DNA from: JAGBWK01 sp964462445
GTDB lineage: Bacteria > Bacteroidota > Bacteroidia > Bacteroidales > Muribaculaceae
Assembly: GCA_964462445.1 (NCBI GenBank)
Contig: CAYWXG010000033.1
Coordinates: 1 to 26,321 of the forward strand
DNA: 26,321 bases
Direction of reading: 5' to 3'
Shown piece by piece: positions 5,408-14,704 of the stretch (within the stretch, counting starts at the first letter, position 1; each line of letters opens with the position of its first letter). The notes under the pieces are model-generated. The model ran no database searches, was not told the origin of the DNA, and worked only from the letters and a program-made list of their open reading frames with translations. A program made the position numbers and the translations under genes.

Positions 5408-8383
5408 ATGAACAAGAAAATTTTGAACATGATGATTTGTTCATTGTTGACTGGCGGTATGGCAACCAACTTTGTAGCCTGCAAGGACTATGATGACGAC
5501 ATCACTGAAATTAACAACACTACTGACGGCCTGACTCAGCAGCTTAAGGAATTGTATGCTGCTCTTCAGACTGCCAACGCAGATGCGGTCGCAGCAAAAG
5601 CCGCAGCTGCAGCCGCAGCCGATGATGCAGCAAAAGCAATCGAAGCAGCAAAAGCAGCCGCTGCCGAGGCTAAGGCAGAAGCCCTCAAGGAAGTTATAGC
5701 TCAGACCGAAGCGCTTCAAAAACAGATTGACGCCAACGCCACCCTATCTAAAGAGAATGCTGAAGCTATTGCTGCTCTCGTCGGTCGTATTAACGGTATC
5801 GAGCAAGGACTAGCTAACATTGACCTAACAGATGTTAACAAACAACTTGGAGAGCAAGCAGACCTCATTACAGAGGCCTTTAAGCAAATTCAGGCGATAC
5901 AGACTCAGATTAAAGCCCTTGATACTTACGCTGCGCAAATTGCATCTCTTAATTCTGATGTAGAGGATGTCAAGGCTCAACTCGCTGCTATTGCCGAAAT
6001 TAAGAATGACCTCAAGAATCTTCAGGAGAAAGCCGACGCAAACACTAAGGCTATCAAAGCAAATGCCGATGCAATCAGTGCAAACAGAACTGCTCTTGAC
6101 GAACTTAAAGAGCAACTTTCTACTGTGTCTGCGAAAATTTCAACCGAGGTAGCAAACGGTATCAACACAATTGCAGCCATCATCTCGCAACGACTCACTT
6201 CTGTTACTCTTATCCCCGATCTTTACGTTGGTGGAATTCCTACAATTTCTTTTGAATCTGCTCAATACACCAAGCAGGTTTATAGAAACAACAAGTGGCA
6301 AGATGCAACCGGCAGTAATGTTCGCGTTACTGTTTCTAACAACGAGACTGAAGCAGAATACCGCCTCAACCCAGCGTCCGTGACAAATGAAGATATTATT
6401 CTCAACGAACTCGCATTTGTTTCGCATGTAGCCACCTCACGCTCTGCTGAATCTGTTAACGACCTTATCAACGTTGCTGATGCTAACATTGACGGAAATG
6501 GAATTCTCTCACTCAAACTCGGCAAAGCTAACACTGTTTCACTTAACAGAACTGATGGCAAAATCAACACCGTAGCCCTACGCGTGCCCATTGCCAAGAA
6601 GCACCTATTCTCAGAGCAAGGTGAGACCTCAGCCAATGTATACTCAGAATATACTCGTCTTGAAGAATCTTACTTCAAGCCCGAGATTATCTACATCAAA
6701 GGCGCGAACATCGACAGCAACAATACTCACCCATATGCTGACTCAACTGTTGTTTATAACTCTGCGGCTGATGAAAACATTGCACGCACTATTGTTTTCA
6801 ACGAAAATTACGACCTCTACAAACTCATCGAGGGTTGTAAATTCTACTCTGCAGATAAGCATGAGGCTATTGGAATGGATCAACTTCACAAATATGGCTT
6901 AGACATACGTTTTGATGTAGCGACTCGCGCTTATCAACCAACTGAGGATAAGACTAACCAACAGGAATGGGTAAGCCTCTCCGGAGAAAATAACTCTATT
7001 CTCACTCCGGTAACCAATAAGGCGTCAGGGAATAAACCCGGAAACGAGACCATTATCGGTAAGCAACCCATCATACGCGTTTCTCTCGTTGATGAGGTGA
7101 ACAGCAATGTCGTTGAGGTTCGCTACTTTAAAGTTAAATTCTCCGCGACTGAAATGACCCCGGTTACTTTCAACTGGGATATTGAGTCGAATGCAAGACC
7201 TTGTGAAGGGGCGTCAGTCAACATGACTTGGGACGAAGTAGCCAAGAATATTCTTGTCAACCTCAATAATGGCAACGGTATGTCAAAAGAGGACTTCAAC
7301 AAAATATATGGTACTAACTATGTTATTACTCCTGCAAACGATAATAACGGCATATTTACTGTCGACGTAATCAACGAGGCAAGTGCTTCTATTCCAGTAT
7401 TCTCATGGAGTGTGACCAAGGAACAACTCGGGAAACTAAAAGTAGGCGAAAATTCGACTTCATTCTCGAAGAAGGTCACCTTTAGCAACCCAGAAGGTCT
7501 CTATCCTGATATCGTAATTAACTTTAAGTGGACGGTAAATACCAAGATCGAAGCTGTTTCACTTGGAAAAACTGACGACATCAAGTGGTCTAACAACACC
7601 ATGAAGGTATATGTAGTGCCAATGGAGATACCATACGTTAAAGGTACAAGTCCCAAGGCACATTATGCAACCAACATTCTCGAAGGTCGCATCAAACCTT
7701 ACGTCAATGGAATGATTACATGTGCAAGTTATGACATTGACTTCGCTGCCGGACAAGGATATGTTGGCGCACCTCTCGAATTCCAGAATGGATTCGGACA
7801 CTGGGCTATGACAAGTGCGAACCAAGCTAATCTCAACACAGTTACATATTCTATAGAGAATAACGAAAACGGAAAAACGCTTGCAAGCAATGGTAAAACG
7901 GTCAAAATCAATTGGTCATCTGATATTAACGGTTTGTCGAACAACCGCTATGTATTTGCGACCATTAATCTCCAAGTCCTCCCGATACTTAACCTCAATC
8001 CCGAGAATGCCAAGGCTATCACCGACAACTCGGCTGTTCAATCAACCGATATAGCTGTAACCATAACCGACGCTTATGGCAACTTAGTTGCAAACACGAC
8101 CGGTCTTGCAGCCGACTACTGGGATTTCTATGGTATCGAAGAACCTACATTTAATGGTACAATCATGATTGCTGATGATGCTACAGGCAAGAACTCTCGT
8201 AGTCTCGAAAGCCTCAACATGGCAGCAAACGTTGATGCCACCGGCAAATTGACTTTCCAAAACAACGGTGCCCCAATCCAAGCTGATGCTTACCTCATGG
8301 TTCCCGTTCAAGTTAACCACATTTGGGGTCAACTCAAAGGTACTATTGCAGTTCCTCTCAAAAAGAATGCGAATCTGAACTAG
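5408..8383 (+). CDS. Large alanine-rich coiled-coil surface lipoprotein of unknown function
   Basis: 991 aa. The signal peptide ends FVAC with Cys25, followed by KDYDDD, an acidic patch of the type that sends Bacteroidota lipoproteins to the cell surface. Residues about 35-255 are heptad-rich: an Ala-rich run at about 62-92 (repeated KAAAAA/EAAKA units), then long coiled-coil helices rich in Gln, Asn, Leu and Lys with repeated KANADAIS-like units. From about residue 265 to the end the protein is beta-rich with many Asn, Thr and Ser residues, and I see no catalytic motif. The layout suggests a stalk carrying a beta-sandwich head. Proteins of this kind are frequent in gut Bacteroidales; I cannot name a function. 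It is monocistronic, with a terminator downstream. Adhesion, matrix binding or phage-receptor roles are guesses. Confidence 0.82.
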   Translation: MNKKILNMMICSLLTGGMATNFVACKDYDDDITEINNTTDGLTQQLKELYAALQTANADAVAAKAAAAAAADDAAKAIEAAKAAAAEAKAEALKEVIAQTEALQKQIDANATLSKENAEAIAALVGRINGIEQGLANIDLTDVNKQLGEQADLITEAFKQIQAIQTQIKALDTYAAQIASLNSDVEDVKAQLAAIAEIKNDLKNLQEKADANTKAIKANADAISANRTALDELKEQLSTVSAKISTEVANGINTIAAIISQRLTSVTLIPDLYVGGIPTISFESAQYTKQVYRNNKWQDATGSNVRVTVSNNETEAEYRLNPASVTNEDIILNELAFVSHVATSRSAESVNDLINVADANIDGNGILSLKLGKANTVSLNRTDGKINTVALRVPIAKKHLFSEQGETSANVYSEYTRLEESYFKPEIIYIKGANIDSNNTHPYADSTVVYNSAADENIARTIVFNENYDLYKLIEGCKFYSADKHEAIGMDQLHKYGLDIRFDVATRAYQPTEDKTNQQEWVSLSGENNSILTPVTNKASGNKPGNETIIGKQPIIRVSLVDEVNSNVVEVRYFKVKFSATEMTPVTFNWDIESNARPCEGASVNMTWDEVAKNILVNLNNGNGMSKEDFNKIYGTNYVITPANDNNGIFTVDVINEASASIPVFSWSVTKEQLGKLKVGENSTSFSKKVTFSNPEGLYPDIVINFKWTVNTKIEAVSLGKTDDIKWSNNTMKVYVVPMEIPYVKGTSPKAHYATNILEGRIKPYVNGMITCASYDIDFAAGQGYVGAPLEFQNGFGHWAMTSANQANLNTVTYSIENNENGKTLASNGKTVKINWSSDINGLSNNRYVFATINLQVLPILNLNPENAKAITDNSAVQSTDIAVTITDAYGNLVANTTGLAADYWDFYGIEEPTFNGTIMIADDATGKNSRSLESLNMAANVDATGKLTFQNNGAPIQADAYLMVPVQVNHIWGQLKGTIAVPLKKNANLN

Positions 8384-8442
8384 TCGACAACGTTTAAGAA
8401 CAATAAGCAATATTCTTACGTAAATACTTAACTAGTAGTAGG

Positions 8443-8480
8443 AGAGCGGAGTTGTAGTGATACGATTCCGCTCTGTTTTT
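8443..8480 (+). terminator. Terminator of the large lipoprotein gene
   Basis: AGAGCGGA (8443-8450) pairs with TCCGCTCT (8467-8474) around a 16-nt loop and is followed by GTTTTTG. It lies 60 nt after the stop codon. Confidence 0.82.
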
Positions 8481-8531
8481 GTGGAGGTGTGGGAGAGAGA
8501 GGGGGATTTTTTTTGGGGGGGGTAAAAACGC

Positions 8532-8892
8532 TACGCTTTCCCGTGCTTGGTTTTGAGGGGGAGCCGACGATTTTAGGGAATTTTCTCCAATGCTCTTCGC
8601 TTTCGCGTCTGGAAGACGCAGGGAGGGATTATTGCTCAATTCTGAGGGTTTCGCTACGCTCAACCCCCGTTTATTAACTCGGTAGAGCCTCGTCGAGCTA
8701 AAGGTTCATACGCTGCGCTTTCCCGTGCTTCGCACGAAGTTGGTGGTAATCATGAGGGCTGGAAAGCCCTCACTCCATTGTGAGCCCTCACTCCATAAGG
8801 CTGGCGTGGGGGAGGAAGGGCTAAACTGGCTACAAAGGCTAAAAGGCGTTGTGAGGACCGGGAGTTCCTTACCCCATAGGTTGCTGCGGTGG
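8532..8892 (+). repeat. Repeat-rich intergenic region with REP-like palindromes
   Basis: No credible gene lies between 8481 and 9036; the short open frames are repeat translations. Recognisable modules: CGCTTTCCCGTGCTT at about 8536 and again at about 8716; GCTCAACCCCCG at 8658-8669; the palindrome CGTGCTTCGCACG at 8724-8736; a REP-like unit TGAGGGCTGG-AAGCCCTCACTCCAT at 8753-8778; a partial copy from 8780; and a diverged copy TGAGGACCGGGAGTTCC-CCATAGG at 8852-8881. The same modules recur at 11189-11380, 14705-15034 and 20225-20307. Confidence 0.7.
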
Positions 8893-8997
8893 TGATTGTC
8901 GGAGGGTGGAATATTTCGACTGGAAGTTGGGATAATGGCGCCACAAACGATTTTTTAACTTTTCGAGTTTTGAGAACGCAAATTCGATAAAAATCAT

Positions 8998-9005
8998 TAT
9001 TTTTG
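8998..9005 (+). promoter_or_regulatory. Probable -7 element of the glycosyltransferase-pyrC operon
   Basis: TATTTTTG fits TAnnTTTG and lies 31 nt before the ATG. The nearest upstream TTTG (8969-8972) is 25 nt away, longer than the usual 19-20, so the -33 assignment is weak. Confidence 0.45.
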
Positions 9006-9036
9006 CATTTTAAGGGAATTTTTAATTGAAAAATCT

Positions 9037-9795
9037 ATGTCCACTTCCAAAAATGATTCGTTAGTAATAATACCGATGTACAACGAGAAAGAGAACGCAC
9101 GAGCCATAATCGAGGCTGTGCTCTCGTTGCAACCATCATTTGATATTTTGGTCATTGACGATAATTCCCCCGATGGTACTGCCGATATCGTGAAGGAGGT
9201 GATGGCCGGGAATCCCGGTCGTGTCAACCTGATGCAACGTCCCGGCAAACTTGGACTCGGGACTGCATATATTGCAGGTTTCAAATGGAGTCTGGAGCAT
9301 CACTATGAGTATATCATAGAGATGGATGCAGATTTTTCTCACAATCCGGTCGATCTTCCGTCTTTGCGAGCAGCATGTGCCGACGAGGGGTATGATGTTG
9401 CTGTAGGTTCGCGATATGTATCGGGAGTCAATGTGGTTAATTGGCCCATGGGTCGCGTGTTGATGTCGTACTATGCCTCGGCCTATGTTCGCTTTGTGAC
9501 GCGCATGAAGGTGCGCGACACAACTGCCGGTTTTGTTTGCTATACTCGCCGTGTTTTAGAAACAATCAATCTTGATGCAATCAAATTTAAAGGTTATGCG
9601 TTTCAAGTAGAGATGAAATTTACGGCGGTGCGTTGTGGCTTCCGTATCAAAGAGGTGCCTATCATTTTTGTCAACCGTGTACTCGGGTCAAGCAAAATGA
9701 ACACGAGCATCTTCTCGGAAGCGGTGTTCGGGGTAATACGATTGAAAGTGGGAAGTTGGTTTCGCAAATATCCAAAATATAATCCGAAAGAATGA
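9037..9795 (+). CDS. Polyprenol (dolichyl)-phosphate mannose synthase-like GT2 glycosyltransferase
   Basis: 252 aa. Family-2 glycosyltransferase of the Dpm1 type, which moves mannose (or another sugar) from a nucleotide sugar to polyprenyl phosphate at the inner face of the cytoplasmic membrane. Visible motifs: VIIPMYNEKEN near the N-terminus, the nucleotide-binding DDNSPDGT (41-48), the metal-binding DAD (97-99) in EMDADFSHNP, the VGSRY segment, and the RDTTAGFVCY and KGYAFQVEM blocks typical of Dpm1-like enzymes. There is no C-terminal transmembrane region, as in the short soluble or monotopic Dpm1 group. The gene overlaps dihydroorotase by 4 nt (ATGA). The lipid-linked sugar probably feeds periplasmic or outer-membrane glycosylation; the exact sugar is not determined by the sequence. 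Confidence 0.9.
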   Translation: MSTSKNDSLVIIPMYNEKENARAIIEAVLSLQPSFDILVIDDNSPDGTADIVKEVMAGNPGRVNLMQRPGKLGLGTAYIAGFKWSLEHHYEYIIEMDADFSHNPVDLPSLRAACADEGYDVAVGSRYVSGVNVVNWPMGRVLMSYYASAYVRFVTRMKVRDTTAGFVCYTRRVLETINLDAIKFKGYAFQVEMKFTAVRCGFRIKEVPIIFVNRVLGSSKMNTSIFSEAVFGVIRLKVGSWFRKYPKYNPKE

Positions 9796-11162
9796 GTAAA
9801 ACGCTGATATTCAATGCGGAAGTAGTTAATGAAGGCACGCGTTTTCATGGCTATATCATAATAGATGGAGAATTTATAGCAAAGGTAGGAGAGGGAAGTC
9901 CTACGGCAGAAGAGATAGGACGTGCGGATTCGGCGATAGATATTGCAGGACGCATGGTTCTCCCCGGAGCTATTGATACCCACGTTCATTTCCGCGAACC
10001 GGGATTGACGCATAAAGCATCAATAGCATCGGAAAGTGCAGCAGCAGTGAGCGGTGGAGTGACATCGTTCATAGATATGCCCAACACTAAGCCGACGACG
10101 ACATCAATGGCAGCCGTTGCAGATAAAAAGGTCATTGCTGCCGGCTCTTCCTATGCCAACTATGGCTTTTTTATCGGTGCTACCGATGGTAATCTTGAAG
10201 AAATTCTTGCCGCTGATCAGAGAGAAATCCCCGGTGTAAAACTTTTTATGGGCTCATCGACAGGAAATATGCTTGTAGATGATGATGAAGCTCTTGCACG
10301 TCTTTTTTCGTCATATCGCGGAGTGATAGCCGTTCATGCCGAAGATGAAGGCACACTCGCCGACGCACGGGCACGTTTGGCGACTCAATATGGCGACAAT
10401 CAACCTGTGGAGTTACATTCCCAAGCTCGTCCCACGGAGGCTTGTGTAAAGGCATCGCAACGCGCCGTAGAGTTGGCTAAGCGCTATGATTCACGTCTGC
10501 ATATTCTCCATATATCTACGGCCGATGAATTAGAGTTACTCAATGCCGGAGATATTGCAAACAAACGTATTACAGCTGAGACTTGTCCTCATTATCTGCT
10601 TTTTGAGGAGAGAGACTTGGCTCGCCCCGAAGGATATAAGCTAAAATGTAATCCTGCCATAAAGTCGTCGGCCGATCGCGATGCGCTTGTTAAGGCAATA
10701 TCCGATAAGCGTATTGATACTATTGCAACCGACCATGCTCCTCATCTCATAGGAGAGAAGCAAGGGACGCTACTTCAGGCGGCATCCGGAATGCCGGGGG
10801 TACGGTTTATGTTGCAGGAGATGTTGACTCTCGCGTCACGAGCAGGTAATGAGTTGACAGTGGAGCGTGTTGTGGAGTTGACGTCGCACAATCCGGCACG
10901 TTTATATGATATCGACCGCCGTGGTTTCCTTCGCGAAGGATATTTTGCTGATATAGTTGTTGTAGAGCAGGCTGCAACGCCATTTACTCCCGAAATTGGG
11001 GCTTATCTACCCGACGATGAGATGTCGCCATGTAATTGGACCCCTTATGGGCTGACGCTGGTTAATCATCGAATTTTGGCAACCTATGTCAATGGTGAGT
11101 TGGCGTTTGACGGTCATCGTGTCAATAGAGTGGCTACACTGCCGCTGCATTTTAATCACTAA
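9792..11162 (+). CDS. pyrC: Dihydroorotase
   Basis: 456 aa, cyclic amidohydrolase catalysing the reversible conversion of N-carbamoyl-L-aspartate to L-dihydroorotate in pyrimidine synthesis. The metal site is complete: H64-V-H66 in DTHVHFREPG, K150 in GVKLFMGSSTGNM as the likely carboxylated lysine, H182 in VHAEDE, H240 in LHILHIST and D314 in ATDHAPH. FREPG and the substrate-binding NPA segment (KCNPAIKS) separate it from hydantoinases and allantoinases. The ATG overlaps the stop of the upstream glycosyltransferase (ATGA), so translation is probably coupled. The name pyrC follows the usual use in Bacteroidota; the sequence is of the longer class I type rather than the E. coli type. Confidence 0.92.
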   Translation: MSKTLIFNAEVVNEGTRFHGYIIIDGEFIAKVGEGSPTAEEIGRADSAIDIAGRMVLPGAIDTHVHFREPGLTHKASIASESAAAVSGGVTSFIDMPNTKPTTTSMAAVADKKVIAAGSSYANYGFFIGATDGNLEEILAADQREIPGVKLFMGSSTGNMLVDDDEALARLFSSYRGVIAVHAEDEGTLADARARLATQYGDNQPVELHSQARPTEACVKASQRAVELAKRYDSRLHILHISTADELELLNAGDIANKRITAETCPHYLLFEERDLARPEGYKLKCNPAIKSSADRDALVKAISDKRIDTIATDHAPHLIGEKQGTLLQAASGMPGVRFMLQEMLTLASRAGNELTVERVVELTSHNPARLYDIDRRGFLREGYFADIVVVEQAATPFTPEIGAYLPDDEMSPCNWTPYGLTLVNHRILATYVNGELAFDGHRVNRVATLPLHFNH

Positions 11163-11188
11163 GTTTCCCTCTCCGGAGGTTTTGTTGC

Positions 11189-11382
11189 GCTCAACCCCCG
11201 GTTATTTTACTCGCTCTCGCGACACGTGCTTCGCACGGATGTGAGGGCCGGGAGCCCCTCACTCCATAGGTTGACGCGGTGGAGGCAAGGGTTAAAAGGC
11301 AATGTGAGGGCTAGTAAGCCCTCACTCCATAGGCTGACGCAATGGGTAATTGTAAGGGCAGGTAAGCCCTCAGTCCATAGTG
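11189..11382 (+). repeat. REP-like palindromic repeats between pyrC and the M16 protease gene
   Basis: The gap 11163-11518 holds no gene. It contains GCTCAACCCCCG (11189-11200), the palindrome CGTGCTTCGCACG (11225-11237), and three REP-like units: TGAGGGCCGGGAGCCCCTC-ACTCCATAGG from 11242, TGAGGGCTAGTAAGCCCTC-ACTCCATAGG from 11304, and a diverged TAAGGGCAGGTAAGCCCTC unit from about 11353. All have the same orientation. The order of modules matches the region around 8658-8778. Confidence 0.72.
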
Positions 11383-11461
11383 AACCACTCTCCGTTTAGG
11401 AAAAATTAGAGAACTGCGTGGCAGGACTCCATAGGATGCATAGATGGAATTTATATAATCA

Positions 11462-11500
11462 AAAAAATATGGCGTCTCAAAAAAGAGGCGCCATATTTTC
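11462..11500. terminator. Bidirectional terminator between pyrC and the M16 protease gene
   Basis: The inverted arms AATATGGCG and CGCCATATT, extended by TCTC/GAGG-like pairing, close an A-rich loop. A run of A residues on the left and TTTT on the right give a T tract on either strand. It lies 19 nt beyond the protease stop codon on the minus strand and can also stop readthrough from pyrC. Confidence 0.85.
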
Positions 11501-11518
11501 GATATGTTGTTTAATTGA

Positions 11519-14344
11519 TTATTCAGCGGCAACTTCGGGGTCTTGTACCACGATAGCATAGTTTCCTTGTGCCATTAGGTCAGTAAGGAATTTTTGAACG
11601 TCGTCAATTGTAATTGATTGCAAAATTTCAACATTACCATTGAATGTGTCAACACCATTTACAGTCCAGCCACTAATAGCGTTCATCCAAGAGCCGTTTT
11701 TCTCTTTCGCTTCATTGGCACTCTTGACCATAAATTCGATTACTGTGTCAATTTCTTCTTGTTTCACATTTTCCTTCATACGGTCGATTTCCGCAGCGAT
11801 GAAGTCAAGAACTTCTTGCTTCATTTCCGGTTTCATCGGGAATTGAGTAGCAAGAGTTACGTTCTTGCCTGCGTCGCGAGTCATTCTACAAGCTGCGCCG
11901 ATAGAGTAAACAGCACCCATGTCTTCGCGAACGGTATCGAGCAATCGTTTAGAAAGTACTTGTCCCACTACAGAAGCAACTTGAACATTCTTCGGGGTGT
12001 ACTCCATGTTGCCTGATGCCATGATGACAACCGTGGTTTGAGGAGTTTCCATCTTAGCGGTGTAAGTGTCGTTGATTTTGCCGTTGCGCACCTGCATAGA
12101 CGGGTCGTTAATCTGTTCGGTAGCGACATTTTTTGCATCTGCAGGCAATGTAGCGATGTATTGTTCAACGAGAGGACGGAATGTCGCCATGTCGATGTTA
12201 CCAACGAATACGAATTTATAGTCGGCAGCATTGGCAGTCATTGAGTGAACAATGTTAAGGATATTTTCGCGGTTGGCAGCTTCAACATCGGCAGAAGTGA
12301 TAGGAATACTACGCGGATTTTCAAACAACGATTTCATAGCATCGCGAGAGAAAAGATATTGCGGATTAGATTCCTGATTGCGCAAGATTCCGGCAAATTT
12401 GCTTTGCAATGACTTGAATTCGTCCTCAGTAATGGTGACATCGGTCATTGTCATATATATAAGTTCCATCAAAGTAGGAAGATCCTTTGGTGTAGATTGA
12501 CCTGAAAGGTCGGTAGAAGTGTTGCCGATAGATAAACCTACACTTGCTTGTTTGCCTGACAAATATTTCTGAAGGTCGATTTCGGTGTAAGTCCCCAAAC
12601 CGTTAGATGACAATACAATGTCGAGGTTTTTAATATCGGTATTGTTGTCGGCAGATAGCGGCGCGGTACCTTTGTTTCCGGTAGCTGAGAAGAGAATTTC
12701 GTCGGCTTTGAATTGAGTCGATTTAACGATGACTTTAACGCCATTAGAAAGAGTCAATTCAGTAGCGCCCCATTGGTCGAGAACTTTTTCAGCGACGATT
12801 TTACCGGGAGCGGGAAGGCTGGGGATAAGGGGTTCGGCTTTAACTTCGTCGACATAAGCTTCGAGCGTTTCAGCTTCAACCTCAGCCATAGCTTGAGCAA
12901 ATTCTTCTTGAGTGGGGATTGCAAAGCCCTCTTTTTCCGGGAGCATAGCCAAAATCACGCGGTTGTTTTCGGTGATGAGTTGCGGAAGAACCTGATTGAT
13001 CATCTCAACCTTAAGCATAGGTACAATCATCTGCATCATTTGATATTCATCATCAATAGAGGGAATTGGCTCGTTGTCGATGAAGTGACGAACATATTCA
13101 TGAACGTATTGGCCATTTTCGCGGTCGTTGCGATTGTTGTAGGCACGTTCCAAACGTGACATATATTCATTCTTAGCACGTTCGTATTCGCCTACTGTAA
13201 AGCCATGTTGCTGAGCACGCAATGCTTCGCGATACAAAGCTTGAAGAACGGGGACAAGGTTGTGGTCCTTGCTTACTCCGGCAAATTCCAACGCGCTTTT
13301 GGTTTTGGCAATTAAATAATCGCCGTAGGAAGCACTTGCTTGCGCAAAAGGAGCGTCGGGCTTGTTGGCAAGGTCACTGAAACGATTGTTGAGCATATCA
13401 GTAATCATTTCCATGACGTATTTTTGAACCAAATATGACATATTCCCTTTCATTTCTTTGGGGAACGCCTCGGTCTTGAAATCTAACATAATGATAGGAT
13501 AGCTTTGCTCCTTGTCGGCCCCGATAGCAAAGATGGTGCCTTCGTTGTCGGCCACGGGATAGTAAACACGTTCTGGAGCATCGGCCGGCATCTCAATGTG
13601 AGAGAACATTTCTTTAATTTTGGCTTCGATGCGGTCAACGTCGATGTCGCCTACAACAACAATGCCTTGCTGGTCGGGACGATACCAAGCTTCATAGTAG
13701 TCGCGCAACGCTTTGTAGGGGAAGTTGTCAACCACTTCCATAGTTCCGATAGGCATGCGATATCCATAACGGCTGTCGGGATACATTGTTGGCAACACAT
13801 TTTCTAAAATGCGCATTTGTCCTACGTTGCGTGAGCGCCATTCTTGGTGGATAACACCACGTTCCTTGTCGATTTCTTCATCTTCAAGCAAGAGCGCATT
13901 TGCCCAGTCGTGGAGTATAAGCAAACAAGAGTCTTGTACAGCAACATCGGCAATAGGAACGTTGGAGATGTTGTAGACTGTTTCATCAATAGAAGTGTAA
14001 GCGTTCAAATTTTGACCGAATTTTACACCCTTTGATTCCAACCAGCTTACGATTTTATTGCCGGGGAAATTCTCGGTGCCATTGAAACACATGTGTTCGA
14101 GGAAGTGGGCCAAACCGCGTTGGTTGTCTTCTTCAAGAATGCTGCCCACTTTCTGTGCTATGTAAAAATCAGCTTGACCTTTGGGCTTTTCGTTGTGACG
14201 GATGTAGTAAGTCAGACCGTTAGGAAGCTTACCGATACGCACATTAGCGTCGACCGGCAACGGCATGTCTTGAGCCGAAACTCCGGTGTGGAGCATGAAT
14301 AGAGCTCCAACAAGCAATAACGCTTTACTAAATAATTTTTTCAT
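11519..14344 (-). CDS. M16-family zinc metalloprotease (insulinase/PqqL-like), secreted
   Basis: 941 aa. An N-terminal signal peptide (MKKLFSKALLLVGALFMLHT then GVSAQD) without a lipobox predicts periplasmic export. The inverted zinc motif HxxEH is H80-F-L-E-H84 within GLAHFLEHMCFNGTENFPG, and E161 in EEIDKERGV, about 77 residues on, is the expected third ligand. Length and order (active M16 domain, two inactive M16C-like parts, and a second M16 repeat without the zinc motif) match the approximately 930-aa PqqL-type proteins. These degrade peptides in the periplasm and in some bacteria process imported substrates. The gene is monocistronic. A -7-like TATATTTG on the minus strand at 14480-14487 is the best promoter trace, but it has no -33 box. 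Family is certain, substrate unknown. Confidence 0.93.
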   Translation of the reverse strand: MKKLFSKALLLVGALFMLHTGVSAQDMPLPVDANVRIGKLPNGLTYYIRHNEKPKGQADFYIAQKVGSILEEDNQRGLAHFLEHMCFNGTENFPGNKIVSWLESKGVKFGQNLNAYTSIDETVYNISNVPIADVAVQDSCLLILHDWANALLLEDEEIDKERGVIHQEWRSRNVGQMRILENVLPTMYPDSRYGYRMPIGTMEVVDNFPYKALRDYYEAWYRPDQQGIVVVGDIDVDRIEAKIKEMFSHIEMPADAPERVYYPVADNEGTIFAIGADKEQSYPIIMLDFKTEAFPKEMKGNMSYLVQKYVMEMITDMLNNRFSDLANKPDAPFAQASASYGDYLIAKTKSALEFAGVSKDHNLVPVLQALYREALRAQQHGFTVGEYERAKNEYMSRLERAYNNRNDRENGQYVHEYVRHFIDNEPIPSIDDEYQMMQMIVPMLKVEMINQVLPQLITENNRVILAMLPEKEGFAIPTQEEFAQAMAEVEAETLEAYVDEVKAEPLIPSLPAPGKIVAEKVLDQWGATELTLSNGVKVIVKSTQFKADEILFSATGNKGTAPLSADNNTDIKNLDIVLSSNGLGTYTEIDLQKYLSGKQASVGLSIGNTSTDLSGQSTPKDLPTLMELIYMTMTDVTITEDEFKSLQSKFAGILRNQESNPQYLFSRDAMKSLFENPRSIPITSADVEAANRENILNIVHSMTANAADYKFVFVGNIDMATFRPLVEQYIATLPADAKNVATEQINDPSMQVRNGKINDTYTAKMETPQTTVVIMASGNMEYTPKNVQVASVVGQVLSKRLLDTVREDMGAVYSIGAACRMTRDAGKNVTLATQFPMKPEMKQEVLDFIAAEIDRMKENVKQEEIDTVIEFMVKSANEAKEKNGSWMNAISGWTVNGVDTFNGNVEILQSITIDDVQKFLTDLMAQGNYAIVVQDPEVAAE

Positions 14345-14704
14345 ACTTTTATATTAATTTAGAAATATAATTTCGAAGCTATATATATTTAGCCGCACAA
14401 AATTTGATTTTGTAACATCGAACTGTGAATTTTTTGCGAAAGATATGCCAAATTGCTATATTTCATGATGTTTATCTTGCAAATATACAAATTATTTTTT
14501 AGATATCGGCAGGTTGTGTTGTTAAGGAATGTGAGATGAGCAATGGGTAGCGAGCAACCCGTCCTTTCGGACGCTGTGAGATCGTCAACGACCTCTCTAC
14601 ATAGGCAAGCCGATAATTTCTAAAAAAAATCGCTAATCTATTTGCCTACCCACACTAAATAACTACTGAGCCCTTTATGTCATATAATTTACTCAATGGG
14701 ATGA
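14345..14704. other. Gene-free region upstream of the M16 protease gene
   Basis: No coding sequence is supported. The protease leader is AT-rich. Around 14541-14560 there is a small GGGT-ACCC palindrome followed by GTCC-GGAC, and the inverted arms TAGGCAA and TTGCCTA lie at about 14602 and 14649. The block CACACTAAATAACTAC at about 14652 resembles CACACTACATAACTAC near 20350, so these are probably further pieces of the dispersed repeat family. Confidence 0.5.

Noticed and set aside
8394..8944. Several 60-90 residue open frames on both strands
   Set aside because: The region is repeat DNA and terminator; frames contain YGVRA- and PSQ-like strings caused by the repeats.
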